64,000 nt of DNA. Origin: Stenotrophomonas sp. ASS1. Lineage in GTDB: Bacteria > Pseudomonadota > Gammaproteobacteria > Xanthomonadales > Xanthomonadaceae. This document shows, piece after piece, positions 35,801 to 43,796 of the stretch. Every line of letters begins with the position of its first letter. The first letter of the stretch is position 1. The stretch covers positions 1,322,001 to 1,386,000 of the forward strand of contig NZ_CP031167.1 in assembly GCF_004346925.1 (NCBI RefSeq). The letters are read 5' to 3'. The notes beneath the pieces are model-generated. The model saw only the letters and a list, made by a program, of their open reading frames with translations. It ran no database searches and was not told the DNA's origin. The position numbers were made by a program, and so were the translations under genes.

Positions 35801-36425
35801 CCACCGGCAGGCCACGCTGGCCGGCGGCCATCAGCGCGAACTGGTTGAAGGTTTCTTCGCCCTCGCGGCCGGTGCGGGTCAGCTCCAGGTGCAGACCGTC
35901 GCCGAACACGCGTTGCCAGTCGGCCAGCTGCTGCTCGGCCAGTTCATGCTTGCCGTCCAACGCCAGGCGCCCGGCCAGGCTCTGCCGGCCAGCGAGTGCG
36001 AACAGGTTGGCGTTGCCGGCCTTCAGCCAGTCCGGGTGGATTGCCACGCCGCCTTCCGGGCGATGGCCTTCCATCCAGGCGCGGGTCAGCAGCCGCGACA
36101 GGCTCAGGTAGCCCTCACGGTCGCGGCACAGCAGGGTCATCCGCCACGGGTCCTGGCCTTCCTCGGCGATCAGTACATCGGCGCCGGCGATCGGCTTGAT
36201 GCCCACGCCTTCGGCGGCCTTGTAGAACTTGACCAGGGCGAACAGGTTGTTGAGGTCGGTCACCGCCAGCGCGGGCAGGCCGAGCTCGACCGAGCGCGAC
36301 AGCAGGTTGGCCTGCTTGGCCTTCTTCGGGTCCGCCTGGTCGGGCTTGGCCGGCACGCGGATGGTCGAGTCCGCCAGCGAGAACTCGGTGTGGACGTGGA
36401 GATGTACGAAGCGGGAGTTGGACAT
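32832..36425 (-). CDS. dnaE: DNA polymerase III subunit alpha
   Basis: A 1197-residue replicative DNA polymerase. The N-terminal PHP domain starts 'HLHVHTEFS' (8-16). The palm holds the catalytic Asp pair at 411 and 413 ('PDFDIDF'), with a third acidic residue expected further on. Then come fingers, the helix-hairpin-helix 'GLGAIKGVGQGACEAVV' and the OB-fold region. A run of seven Gly from a GGC/CCG repeat lies at 1011-1017, in a linker before the OB-fold. The start at 36425 begins at the PHP domain. It follows rnhB after 218 bp and so may have its own promoter. Confidence 0.95.
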   Translation of the reverse strand: MSNSRFVHLHVHTEFSLADSTIRVPAKPDQADPKKAKQANLLSRSVELGLPALAVTDLNNLFALVKFYKAAEGVGIKPIAGADVLIAEEGQDPWRMTLLCRDREGYLSLSRLLTRAWMEGHRPEGGVAIHPDWLKAGNANLFALAGRQSLAGRLALDGKHELAEQQLADWQRVFGDGLHLELTRTGREGEETFNQFALMAAGQRGLPVVASNDVRFLSPTDFSAHEARVCISTGRVLDDPKRPREYSDQQYLKSAEEMCALFADIPDAIDNTLALAERCNIEMRLGTYFLPNYPVPDDETLDTWIQKMSRDGLEERLEKNPLAPGKTREEYFERLEFELNTIIKMGFPGYFLIVADFIQWGKNQGIPIGPGRGSGAGSLVAWALKITDLDPLPYNLLFERFLNPERVSMPDFDIDFCMDRRDEVIDYVARKYGRERVSQIITYGTMAAKAVVRDSGRVLGFPYGLVDGVSKLIPNILGIHLKDALGKGKEGPSSEMASAELIQRYETEDDVRDLIDLALQLEDLTRNAGKHAGGVVIGPEPLSEFCPLYAEHDENGLGKNPVTQFDKNDVEEVGLVKFDFLGLRTLTIIDWAVKAINKRHERAGIPPVDIAAIPLDDTPTYKDIFANGNTGAVFQFESSGMRRLLKDARPDRFEDLIALVSLYRPGPMDLIPSFNARKHGQEEIIYPDPRTEAILKDTYGIMVYQEQVMQMAQIVGGYSLGGADLLRRAMGKKVPAEMAKHREIFREGAAKDGVDEAKADAIFDLMEKFAGYGFNKSHAAAYALVSYQTAWLKRHYPAEFMAATLSSDLDNTEKVVGFLDEVRNLGLTVLPPKVNHSAFMFEAVTPDTIQYGLGAIKGVGQGACEAVVDERLKGGDYKDLLDFCTRVGSAKLNRRTLEAMINCGALDELGHNRASLMLQLPEVIKATDQMARERASGQNSLFGGPDPSATTIQLDLPEAEEWPLLQRLNGERDTLGFYLSGHPFDPWRDDVRDLVGNDLGSVEKIWSANSGGGGGGGEKRWRPEVQTVLAGQVVGVRRKGESQIFIQLEDGRGRVECSAFSDAMAEFGHLMTKDRILVVKGGLREDEFNGGFALRIRQCWDFDEVCANYATRLSLRLDLRQQRPVWERIDALLDRHRPGRTPLRLDLLLKGPHGGVAGMLDVSGQSAVRIDSKLMEALRADPAVRTLKVRYSPPWAS
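33375..33395. repeat. Seven tandem GCC/GGC triplets inside dnaE
   Basis: Seven uninterrupted GCC triplets on the plus strand code for seven glycines in DnaE (residues 1011-1017). Triplet expansion or loss would keep the frame. Confidence 0.9.
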
Positions 36426-36567
36426 GCCGGACCAGGTTGGAGCGCGCGGGCCCCGGGTGCTGACGGAAGATCGTCGCCGGGGTCGGGATGCGCTGGAGTG
36501 CCCGGTCAGGGTAGCGAGGGCAGGGGGAAGCGACAAGGACTTGACGGTGCGCCGATTGCGCGAATGT

Positions 36568-36586
36568 CGCCGGGCATGGCCCGGCG
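36568..36586. terminator. Hairpin between rnhB and dnaE
   Basis: A perfect 8-bp stem (36568-36575 with 36579-36586) with an ATG loop in the 218-bp rnhB-dnaE gap. It has no T-run, so it may be a weak terminator or processing site rather than a full stop. Confidence 0.4.
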
Positions 36587-36643
36587 CCAGCGGAGGCGTT
36601 CACATTGCCGTGAAAGCGCCGGACGATACCCGGCAGCCGTTGT

Positions 36644-37312
36644 TCAAGCGATGGCTGTGATCGCGGGGGCTGGCGCTGTTTCCAGGCACTCGCGCACCGG
36701 GGCGAAGCTGCGCCGGTGCTCCACGCAGGGGCCGTGCTCGCGCAGGGCGGCCAGGTGGGCCGGGGTGCCGTAGCCCTTGTGCTGCTCGAAGCCGTACTGC
36801 GGATGGCGGGCATGCACCTCCTGCATGTAGCGGTCGCGCGAGACCTTGGCCAGGATCGAGGCGGCCATGATCGCGCGGTCGATGCCATCGCCGCCGACCA
36901 GCGCCTGCGCCGGCAGTACCAGCCCCTTGGGCACCACGTTGCCATCGATGCGCGCGAAGCCGGCCACGTGGGCGACCGCTGCGACCACGTCGCGCATGCC
37001 CTGCAGGGTGGCCTGGTAGATGTTCAGACGGTCGATGGTGTCCACGTCCACCAGCACCACATGCCAGGCCAGGGCGCGCTCGATGATGCGGTCATGCAGC
37101 TGCTCGCGGCGCGCCGCGGTCAGCTGCTTGGAATCGTCCAGGCCGTTGATGCGCGGCCGTGCCGGGTCGAACACCACGGCCGCCACCGCGACCGGCCCGG
37201 CCAGCGGGCCACGACCGGCTTCGTCGACGCCGGCGACCAGGCGCTCCGGCTCGACCACCGCCGCGCCATCGAACAGGGTCAGGCTGGCCGCTGCGGCATG
37301 GCGGCGGCTCAT
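36644..37312 (-). CDS. rnhB: Ribonuclease HII
   Basis: A 222-residue enzyme that cuts RNA in RNA-DNA hybrids, removing misincorporated ribonucleotides. The active-site block '[15 protein letters not shown]' has the catalytic Asp30-Glu31. '[19 protein letters not shown]', 'IDGNVVPKG' and '[13 protein letters not shown]' are the other family blocks. The start overlaps the lpxB stop as ATGA, so translation is coupled. Confidence 0.95.
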   Translation of the reverse strand: MSRRHAAAASLTLFDGAAVVEPERLVAGVDEAGRGPLAGPVAVAAVVFDPARPRINGLDDSKQLTAARREQLHDRIIERALAWHVVLVDVDTIDRLNIYQATLQGMRDVVAAVAHVAGFARIDGNVVPKGLVLPAQALVGGDGIDRAIMAASILAKVSRDRYMQEVHARHPQYGFEQHKGYGTPAHLAALREHGPCVEHRRSFAPVRECLETAPAPAITAIA

Positions 37313-38568
37313 GCCTGGGCCTGGTCGCGCATCAGCAGCTCGCCGACGGCGTCGGCGGCACGTGCCGACGCATTGCGGCGCAGGCGCTCATGCAGGCGGG
37401 CATAGGTGTCCTGCAGGTCGGTCACCCGCTGCGGGTGGTCGAACCATTGCTGGATGGCCGCAGCCAGCTTGTCCGGCGTGCAGTCATGCTGCATCAGCTC
37501 CGGTGCCAGGTCCTGGCCGGCCAGGATGTTGGGCAGGGCGAAGCGGTCGACCTTGATCAGGCCGAATGCCTTGACCAGACGGTAGGTCAGCTCGTTGACA
37601 CGGTAGCCGACCACCATCGGCCGCTTCACCAGCATCGCCTCCAGGGTCGCGGTACCGGACGCCAGCACCACCACGTCGGCCGCGATCATGGCGTTGCGCG
37701 CCTGGCCGTCGAGCACATGCGAGTACGCGACCGGCAGCGCTGAGCGCGACAGCTGCTCTTCGATCAGCCGCTTGCATGCGGGGTTGGCGGCAGGCACCAC
37801 CACGTGCAGGCCGGGGATGCGCTCGGAGACCTGCCAGGCGGCTTCGAAGAAGGGTTCACCGAGGCGCGAGATTTCGCCCAGGCGGCTGCCTGGCAACACC
37901 GCCAGCACCTTGGCCGACGTCGGCAGGCCAAGCGCGGCGCGCGCTTCCTCGCGGTTGCCCTGCAGGGGGATGTCATCGGCCATCGGATGGCCAACGAAAC
38001 GCGCGTCGATGCCGTGCTTGGCATAGATGGGCGGTTCCATCGGGAACAGGCACAGCACCAGGTCAGCGCTGCTGCCGATCTTCTCGGCGCGCTTCTCGCG
38101 CCAGGCCCAGACCGAGGGGCTCACGTAATGCACGGTGCGCACGCCGCGCTGCTTCAGCCAGCGTTCGATGCCCAGGTTGAAGTCGGGCGCGTCGATGCCG
38201 ATGAACGCGTCCGGTTGCCATTCCAGCGCACGCTGGCGGAACGCGGAACGCAGCTTGAGCAGGCGTGGCAGGTGGCGCAGTACTTCGGTCAGGCCCATCA
38301 CCGCCAGCTCGCTGGCATCGTGCCAGGTCAGGCAGCCGGCGCTGCGCATGGCATCGCCACCGATGCCGGCGAATTCGGCATTCGGAAAGCGTGCCTTCAG
38401 CTCGCGCACCAGGCCCGCACCCAGCAGATCACCGGAGGCCTCACCGGCCACCAGTGCGATCCGCAATGGGCGCTCGCTGAGCACCCGCTGCGCGGGGACG
38501 CTGCCGGCCATCGAGGCCAGCGGAATCACGGCGGCGCCGGCCGGCGCCTGGCCGGTCGTGCTGCTCAT
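37309..38568 (-). CDS. lpxB: Lipid-A-disaccharide synthase
   Basis: A 419-residue glycosyltransferase that joins UDP-diacylglucosamine and lipid X to form the lipid A disaccharide at the inner membrane. Family blocks: '[21 protein letters not shown]', '[21 protein letters not shown]', '[15 protein letters not shown]' and '[10 protein letters not shown]'. It has an N-terminal extension of about 30 residues compared with E. coli. It overlaps lpxA upstream and rnhB downstream, each by ATGA, giving a tight lpxA-lpxB-rnhB block. Confidence 0.95.
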   Translation of the reverse strand: MSSTTGQAPAGAAVIPLASMAGSVPAQRVLSERPLRIALVAGEASGDLLGAGLVRELKARFPNAEFAGIGGDAMRSAGCLTWHDASELAVMGLTEVLRHLPRLLKLRSAFRQRALEWQPDAFIGIDAPDFNLGIERWLKQRGVRTVHYVSPSVWAWREKRAEKIGSSADLVLCLFPMEPPIYAKHGIDARFVGHPMADDIPLQGNREEARAALGLPTSAKVLAVLPGSRLGEISRLGEPFFEAAWQVSERIPGLHVVVPAANPACKRLIEEQLSRSALPVAYSHVLDGQARNAMIAADVVVLASGTATLEAMLVKRPMVVGYRVNELTYRLVKAFGLIKVDRFALPNILAGQDLAPELMQHDCTPDKLAAAIQQWFDHPQRVTDLQDTYARLHERLRRNASARAADAVGELLMRDQAQA

Positions 38569-39356
38569 CGCAGCAAGGGCCTCTCGGCGTGCTCGATGAA
38601 GTCCAGCATGGCCTTCACGTCATCGCTGTCGCGCGCCTGTTCGGTCAGCTGCACCTTGGCTTCGGCCAGTGGCAGGCCCGCCACGTACAGCGTGCGGTAG
38701 GCACGCTTGATGGCGGAAATGCGCTCGGCGTCGAAGCCGCGGCGCTTCAGGCCTTCGCTGTTGATACCGCGCGGGCGGCCCAACGAATCGGTGCCGACCA
38801 TGGTGAACGGCGGAACATCGCCATTGGTCAGCGCGCCCATGCCGAGGAAGGCATGCGCGCCGATCCGGCAGAACTGGTGGGCCCCGGCGAAGCCGCTGAT
38901 GATCACGTAGTCACCCACGGTCACGTGGCCGGCCAGGGTGGTGTTGTTGGAGAACACGCAGAAGTTGCCGACATGGCAGTCATGCGCCACGTGCGTGTAG
39001 GCCAGCATCCAGTTGTCGTCGCCGATGGTGGTGATGCCGCCGCCGCCGCCGGTGCCACGGTTCAGCGTGACGAACTCGCGGAACACATTGCGGTCGCCGA
39101 TCACCAGCTCGGTGCGCTCCCCTGCATACTTCTTGTCCTGCGGTTCGCCACCGACGGCTGCGTGGCCGATGAAGCGGTTGTCGCGGCCGATCTTCGTCGG
39201 GCCGTGGATGCTGCAGTGGGGGCCGATCACCGTGCCGGCACCGATTTCCACATCGGCCCCGATCAGGGTGAACGCGCCCACCTGGACGTCATCGGCCAGG
39301 CGCGCGGCCGGGTCGATGACGGCGGTCGGGTGGATCCGCGGTGCGTTGTCAGTCAT
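38565..39356 (-). CDS. lpxA: UDP-N-acetylglucosamine O-acyltransferase
   Basis: A 263-residue left-handed beta-helix acyltransferase, the first enzyme of lipid A synthesis, using hydroxyacyl-ACP. Hexapeptide repeats are seen throughout, for example '[20 protein letters not shown]' and '[16 protein letters not shown]'. The catalytic His lies in '[13 protein letters not shown]'. The C-terminal helical domain ends '[12 protein letters not shown]'. The ATG at 39356 gives the usual N-terminus. It follows fabZ by 16 bp and overlaps lpxB by ATGA. Confidence 0.95.
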   Translation of the reverse strand: MTDNAPRIHPTAVIDPAARLADDVQVGAFTLIGADVEIGAGTVIGPHCSIHGPTKIGRDNRFIGHAAVGGEPQDKKYAGERTELVIGDRNVFREFVTLNRGTGGGGGITTIGDDNWMLAYTHVAHDCHVGNFCVFSNNTTLAGHVTVGDYVIISGFAGAHQFCRIGAHAFLGMGALTNGDVPPFTMVGTDSLGRPRGINSEGLKRRGFDAERISAIKRAYRTLYVAGLPLAEAKVQLTEQARDSDDVKAMLDFIEHAERPLLR

Positions 39357-39372
39357 TCCTGCCTCCAGTGGA

Positions 39373-39831
39373 TCAGCCCTTGGCGCCGGCGCACATGACT
39401 TCGGCCGAGGCAACGACTTCACCGTTGACCTTGGCTTCGCCGTAGTACCAGCCCATGTTGCGGATCAGGCGCTTCATCTGCACATCCAGCATCAGCACGT
39501 CGCCGGGAACGACCTGCTTGTTGAAGCGGGCATTTTCCACCTTGACCATGTAGAACAGCTTGGACTGCGCATCGCGGCCGAGCGTCAGCTGGGTCATCAC
39601 GCCACCGGCCTGCGCCAGCGCTTCGATGATCAGCACGCCGGGCATGATCGGGCGGCCCGGGAAGTGGCCCTGGAAGAACGGCTCGTTGATGCTGACGTTC
39701 TTCTGCGCAAGGATGCGCTTGGCGTCGATGTCGAGCTCAAGCACCCGGTCCACCAGCAGGAACGGGTAGCGGTGCGGGAGCAGTTCCTGGATCTGGCAGA
39801 CGTCGATCGGAAGCTGCAGCGTGTCGTTCAT
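39373..39831 (-). CDS. fabZ: 3-hydroxyacyl-ACP dehydratase FabZ
   Basis: A 152-residue hot-dog fold enzyme removing water from 3-hydroxyacyl-ACP in fatty-acid elongation. It competes with LpxA for the same substrate, so the pairing in one operon is meaningful. Motifs: '[18 protein letters not shown]' and the active-site '[20 protein letters not shown]' with catalytic His and Glu. The start at 39831 overlaps the lpxD stop as ATGA. Confidence 0.95.
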   Translation of the reverse strand: MNDTLQLPIDVCQIQELLPHRYPFLLVDRVLELDIDAKRILAQKNVSINEPFFQGHFPGRPIMPGVLIIEALAQAGGVMTQLTLGRDAQSKLFYMVKVENARFNKQVVPGDVLMLDVQMKRLIRNMGWYYGEAKVNGEVVASAEVMCAGAKG

Positions 39832-40850
39832 TCTTTCTCCTTGCCAGCAGCCAGGACGCGGCGAGCCAATGCGTCCAGCTGCTTGAAGCGCGCGGCGTTC
39901 TTGCGCCACGTGCGGTTGTCGGTCAACGGGGTGCCGGACGAGTACTCGCCCGGCTCATGGATGGAATTGCGAACCACCGACTTGCCGGTGATCACGACCT
40001 TGTCGCAGATCTCGAGGTGGCCGACCACGCCAACGTGGCCGCCGAGCAGGCAGTAGCGGCCGATCTTGGCGCTGCCGGCGATGCCGGTGCAGCCGGCGAT
40101 GGCCGAGTGCGCACCGATCTGCACGTTGTGCGCGATCTGCACCAGGTTGTCCAGGCGCACGTCTTCGTCCAGCACGGTGTCTTCCAGCGCACCACGGTCG
40201 ACGCAGGTGTTGGCGCCGATCTCGCAGTCATCGCCGATGCGCACGCCGCCGAGCTGCGGCACCTTGATCCACTTGCCGGCGTCCATGGCCAGGCCGAAGC
40301 CATCGGCGCCGAGCACGGCACCGGGATGCACACGAACCCGCTTGCCGAGCTTGACCCGGGTGACCAGGGTGACCCGCGCGATCAGCTCGCAGCCGTTGTC
40401 CAGGCTGCAGTCTTCGCCGATCACGCTGCCGGTGCCGATGATGCAGTTTTCGCCGACCACGCTGCGTGCGCCGACGGAGACGAACGGGCCGATATGCGCG
40501 CTGGCGGCGACCTGCGCGCTGGGATCGATGACGGCGCTGGGGTGGATACCGGGCGGGCGCGTCGGCGCGATGTCGAACAGCGCGGCGATCTTGGCGAAGG
40601 TGGTGTACGGGTCCTTGGCCACGAGCGCGGCGCCGGGGGCGGCCTCGGCGTCGTCGGCACGCAGGACTACCAGCGAGGCCTGGCTGTCGGCCAGTTGGGC
40701 GCGGTAGCGCGGGTTGGCGAGGAAGGTCAGCTGGCCAGGACCGGCATGGGCGAGGGTGGCCACGCCATGGATGGCGGTGGCGGGGTCGCCGTGGACCTGC
40801 AGGCCGAACTGCTCGGCGAGTTGCTGGGCGGTGTAGGTGGGAGTATTCAC
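39828..40850 (-). CDS. lpxD: UDP-3-O-acylglucosamine N-acyltransferase
   Basis: A 340-residue hexapeptide-repeat acyltransferase, third step of lipid A synthesis. It has the N-terminal uridine-binding region ('TAQQLAEQFGLQVHGDPATA', 'LTFLANPRYRAQL') and a long beta-helix with 'IGPFVSVGARSVVGENCIIG'. A catalytic His lies in 'NLVQIAHNVQIG', and a C-terminal helix follows. It is the first gene after a 508-bp gap downstream of bamA, and it overlaps fabZ by ATGA. Confidence 0.95.
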   Translation of the reverse strand: MNTPTYTAQQLAEQFGLQVHGDPATAIHGVATLAHAGPGQLTFLANPRYRAQLADSQASLVVLRADDAEAAPGAALVAKDPYTTFAKIAALFDIAPTRPPGIHPSAVIDPSAQVAASAHIGPFVSVGARSVVGENCIIGTGSVIGEDCSLDNGCELIARVTLVTRVKLGKRVRVHPGAVLGADGFGLAMDAGKWIKVPQLGGVRIGDDCEIGANTCVDRGALEDTVLDEDVRLDNLVQIAHNVQIGAHSAIAGCTGIAGSAKIGRYCLLGGHVGVVGHLEICDKVVITGKSVVRNSIHEPGEYSSGTPLTDNRTWRKNAARFKQLDALARRVLAAGKEKE

Positions 40851-40949
40851 GGCGGGAGTTTAACGTGTGACGGCATTGCGGTCATGCGGGGCGGTCATGC
40901 AGCCAACGGCAGGGCCCCTCGCGGCCGGCAGAGCCAGTGTCATGGGCTG

Positions 40950-41053
40950 GGTCGGACGGGGCGGGGCTGCGGGGGGCGGCGCAAGTACGTCCATGTAGCC
41001 TTGGTCGCCGCATCCATGCGGCTCACACCCCCGCAGCCCCACCCCGTCCGACC
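40950..41053. repeat. 26-bp inverted repeat with 52-bp spacer
   Basis: Arms 40950-40975 and 41028-41053 are reverse complements with one mismatch over 26 bp. They are very G-rich on one side, with core GGTCGGACGGGG. The spacer holds a 7-bp stem GCCGCAT/ATGCGGC. The unit is not a GTAG-type REP and looks like another dispersed palindrome class. Confidence 0.8.
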
Positions 41054-41133
41054 TCCGAGGGCGTGGCGCGAGTGCCAGCCACGGAAAAACAGAAAAGATC
41101 AAAAGCAGAGCGGGCGCTTCCGGCATCCAGGCC

Positions 41134-41161
41134 AAACGAAAACGCCGGGCAGAGCCCGGCG
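41134..41161 (-). terminator. Intrinsic terminator downstream of bamA
   Basis: An 8-bp perfect stem (41143-41150 with 41154-41161) with a three-base loop, followed on the minus strand by a T-rich tail (TTTTCGTTT). It lies about 200 bp after bamA, in its direction of transcription, so lpxD would need its own promoter or read-through. Confidence 0.7.
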
Positions 41162-41336
41162 CTTCGCATCCCGTCTGGTGGAGAGCCCCCCTTCGTTAAG
41201 GGGGGCGCGCCGCTGGGAATCGCAGGAGCGATTCCCAACGTTGCCATGCAACGGCCCGAAGGGCGCATGCCATGGATGGCATGCGTAACGGCGCGGGGGA
41301 TAGGTGAAATGCGCGGGCAATTCACCGGAGGTGGAT

Positions 41337-41367
41337 CAGTTCTGAGGAACGACGTTCCTCAGAACTG
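41337..41367. other. Perfect 14-bp hairpin over the bamA stop codon
   Basis: Arms 41337-41350 and 41354-41367 are exact complements with a three-base loop. The right arm contains the last BamA codons (Gln-Phe) and the TGA stop at 41359-41361. No T-run follows on the minus strand. It may protect or slow the mRNA 3' end. Confidence 0.8.
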
Positions 41368-43722
41368 GCCACCGAACGTGAATTGCAGACGTTCGATCTT
41401 GTCATCGTCTTCCTTCTTCAGCGGGAAGGCGTAGCTGATCGAGATCGGGCCGACCGGGGCGCGCCACAGCAGGGCCACACCGGTGGACACGCGCAGTTCG
41501 TTGGCCTTGAAGTTCTTGGTGCCGTTGTAGACGTTACCGAAGTCGACGAAGGCGGACACGCGTGCCGACGGGCTGTCGAACAGGCGCGGGAAGTAGGCTT
41601 CGACCGAACCGACGGTCTTCAGCGAACCACCCAGCGGCTGGCCTTCCGGGTAACCGTTGGTGACTTCGCGCGGGCCGAGGGTGTTGTCTTCGAAGCCGCG
41701 CACCGAGTTGGTACCGCCGGCGTAGAAGTTCTCGAAGAACGGCAGGCCGCTGGCGGTCACCGTACGGGTGGTGCCGTCCGGGTTGGTCAGCGTGCGGGTG
41801 TAGTCGTTGCCATAGGCATCGCCGTAGCCCACTTCGGCACGGGTGTTGATCACCAGCGACGGCATGATCGGCCAGTACTTGCTGATCTGGTAGTTCAGCT
41901 TGTAGTACTCGATGGTCGAACCCGGCAGCGTGGTTTCCAGGCCGATGCGCTGGTAGGTACCGCGGGTCGGCATGAAGTAGTCGTTGCGCGAGTCACGCGC
42001 CCAGCCCAGCTCGGTGCGCCAGGCATGGAACGTGCGCCTACCGACGGCGTTGATGTAGTCGATGATCGACTGCGGGGTCGAACCCTGGTAGGTGGTGATC
42101 TGGTTGCTGTCGATGCCGAACATCAGCGAGACGGTATCGGTCTCGGTGATCGGCACGCCGAACACCACCTGCGCCGAACCATTGGTGCTGTTGTACTGCG
42201 CGGTGTTGAAGTCGGAGTAGTCCAGTTCGCGCCAGGACAGGTTGTAGCCCAGCGACACGCCGTCATCGGTGAAGTACGGGTTGGTGTAGCTGAAGCCGTA
42301 GCGCTGCAGGTAGCTGCTGCGCGAGGCTTCGACCGACACGCGGTTGCCGCCGCCGAGGAAGTTGTTCTGCGACAGCTGCACCGAGGTGGTCATGCCGTAG
42401 GACTGCGAGTAGCCCAGGCCGAACACGAAGCTGCCGGACGTGGTTTCCTTGACGTTGTAGACGACGTCGACCTGGTCGTTGCTGCCGCTCACGGCCGGGG
42501 TTTCAACGTCCACCGACTCGAAGTAGCCCAGGCGCTGCAGGCGGATCTTGGAGCGGTCGATCGCGGCCTGCGAGTACCAGCTGTTCTCGAACTGGCGCAT
42601 TTCGCGACGCATCACTTCGTCGGACGTACGCGTGTTGCCACGGAACAGGATGCGACGCACCGACACGCGCGGGCCGGGCACGACCTGCATGTTGATCGCC
42701 ACGGTCTGCTCGGGGCGGTTGGTGGTCGGGATCGGGTTCACCTTGGCGAACGCGTAGCCGATGTTGGACAGCGAGTTGGTGATGGTGTCCGAGCTGAATT
42801 CCAGCAGCGCACGCGAGAACGTGTCGCCGGACTTCTGGATCACCATGCGCTCGACGTCCTCCTGCGGAAGGATCGTGTCGCCGCTGACCTTGATCTCGGA
42901 GATCTTGTACTGCGCACCTTCGGTCACGCCGGCGGTGAGGAACATGTCGCGCTTGTCGGGGCTGATCGACACCTGGGTCGAATCAATGCTGAAGTCGACA
43001 TAGCCGCGGTCGAGGTACCAGGAATTGAGCTTTTCCAGGTCGCCGGACAGCTTTTCCTTGGAGTACTGGTCGTCACGGCGGTACCACGACGCCCAGTTGT
43101 GCTCCTTGGACTCCCAGGTCTCCAGGATGTCCTTGCTCTCGAACTTCTCGGTGCCGACCAGGTTGACGTGACGGATCTTGGCCGCCTTGCCTTCCTTGAT
43201 GGCGATCGCGATGTCCACGCGGTTGCGGTCCAGCGGGCTCACCGTCGGGGTGATCTCGACGTTGTACTTGCCGCGGTCGTTGTACTGGCGGCGCAGTTCC
43301 TGGGTCACGCGGTCCAGGCTCAGGCGATCGAAGGTGCCGCCCTCGGTCAGGCCGATGTCGGACAGGCCCTTGAGCAGCTGCTCGGACTTGATGTCCTTGT
43401 TGCCGGTCACGGTCAGCTTGTTGATCGCCGGGCGTTCCTTGACGGTCACCACCAGGATGCTGCCCTGGCGGTCCAGCTGCACGTCTTCGAAGAAGCCGGT
43501 CTTGTACAGGGCGCGGATGGTCTCGCCGACCTTGTTGTCGGTGACCGTCTCGCCACGCTCCACCGGCAGGTAGGTGAATACCGTGCCCGAGCTGATGCGC
43601 TGCAGGCCATCCACGCGGATGTCGCTGACAGTGAAGGGCTCGGCTGCCTGGGCCAGGGCGGGAGCGCCGGTGACGGCGGCGAGGGCGAGGGCCAGCAGGC
43701 GGCGATTGGGGAGTCGCGTCAT
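41359..43722 (-). CDS. bamA: Outer membrane protein assembly factor BamA
   Basis: A 787-residue outer membrane protein that inserts beta-barrels as the core of the BAM complex. It has a signal peptide ('LLALALAAVTGAPALAQAAE'), five POTRA domains from about 25 to 425 ('FTVSDIRVDGLQRISSGTVF' first) and a 16-strand Omp85 barrel ending in Phe ('RLQFTFGGQF'), the usual outer-membrane signal. The start at 43722 gives a clean signal peptide; an ATG at 43800 overlaps the rseP stop as ATGA and would add 26 residues. It follows rseP by 74 bp. Confidence 0.95.
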   Translation of the reverse strand: MTRLPNRRLLALALAAVTGAPALAQAAEPFTVSDIRVDGLQRISSGTVFTYLPVERGETVTDNKVGETIRALYKTGFFEDVQLDRQGSILVVTVKERPAINKLTVTGNKDIKSEQLLKGLSDIGLTEGGTFDRLSLDRVTQELRRQYNDRGKYNVEITPTVSPLDRNRVDIAIAIKEGKAAKIRHVNLVGTEKFESKDILETWESKEHNWASWYRRDDQYSKEKLSGDLEKLNSWYLDRGYVDFSIDSTQVSISPDKRDMFLTAGVTEGAQYKISEIKVSGDTILPQEDVERMVIQKSGDTFSRALLEFSSDTITNSLSNIGYAFAKVNPIPTTNRPEQTVAINMQVVPGPRVSVRRILFRGNTRTSDEVMRREMRQFENSWYSQAAIDRSKIRLQRLGYFESVDVETPAVSGSNDQVDVVYNVKETTSGSFVFGLGYSQSYGMTTSVQLSQNNFLGGGNRVSVEASRSSYLQRYGFSYTNPYFTDDGVSLGYNLSWRELDYSDFNTAQYNSTNGSAQVVFGVPITETDTVSLMFGIDSNQITTYQGSTPQSIIDYINAVGRRTFHAWRTELGWARDSRNDYFMPTRGTYQRIGLETTLPGSTIEYYKLNYQISKYWPIMPSLVINTRAEVGYGDAYGNDYTRTLTNPDGTTRTVTASGLPFFENFYAGGTNSVRGFEDNTLGPREVTNGYPEGQPLGGSLKTVGSVEAYFPRLFDSPSARVSAFVDFGNVYNGTKNFKANELRVSTGVALLWRAPVGPISISYAFPLKKEDDDKIERLQFTFGGQF

Positions 43723-43796
43723 GTCACGTCCGGTAGGAAGGTCGATTTCATTGGTGCGGGATGCCGACGCTGTAGACGGCAACAACGTGGAAAAGT

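Larger units (their letters stand above)
40851..41358. other. Gene-free gap between bamA and lpxD
   Basis: No credible coding sequence is seen in these 508 bp, although in many bacteria skp lies here. The gap is packed with palindromes: 40950-41053, a terminator at 41134-41161, short stems near 41190-41250, and a hairpin over the bamA stop codon at 41337-41367. Confidence 0.75.

Noticed and set aside
32787-36773. A very long open frame (about 1300 codons) on the plus strand
   Set aside because: It is antisense to dnaE. GC-rich third positions leave few stops in the opposite strand; composition is low-complexity and matches no family.
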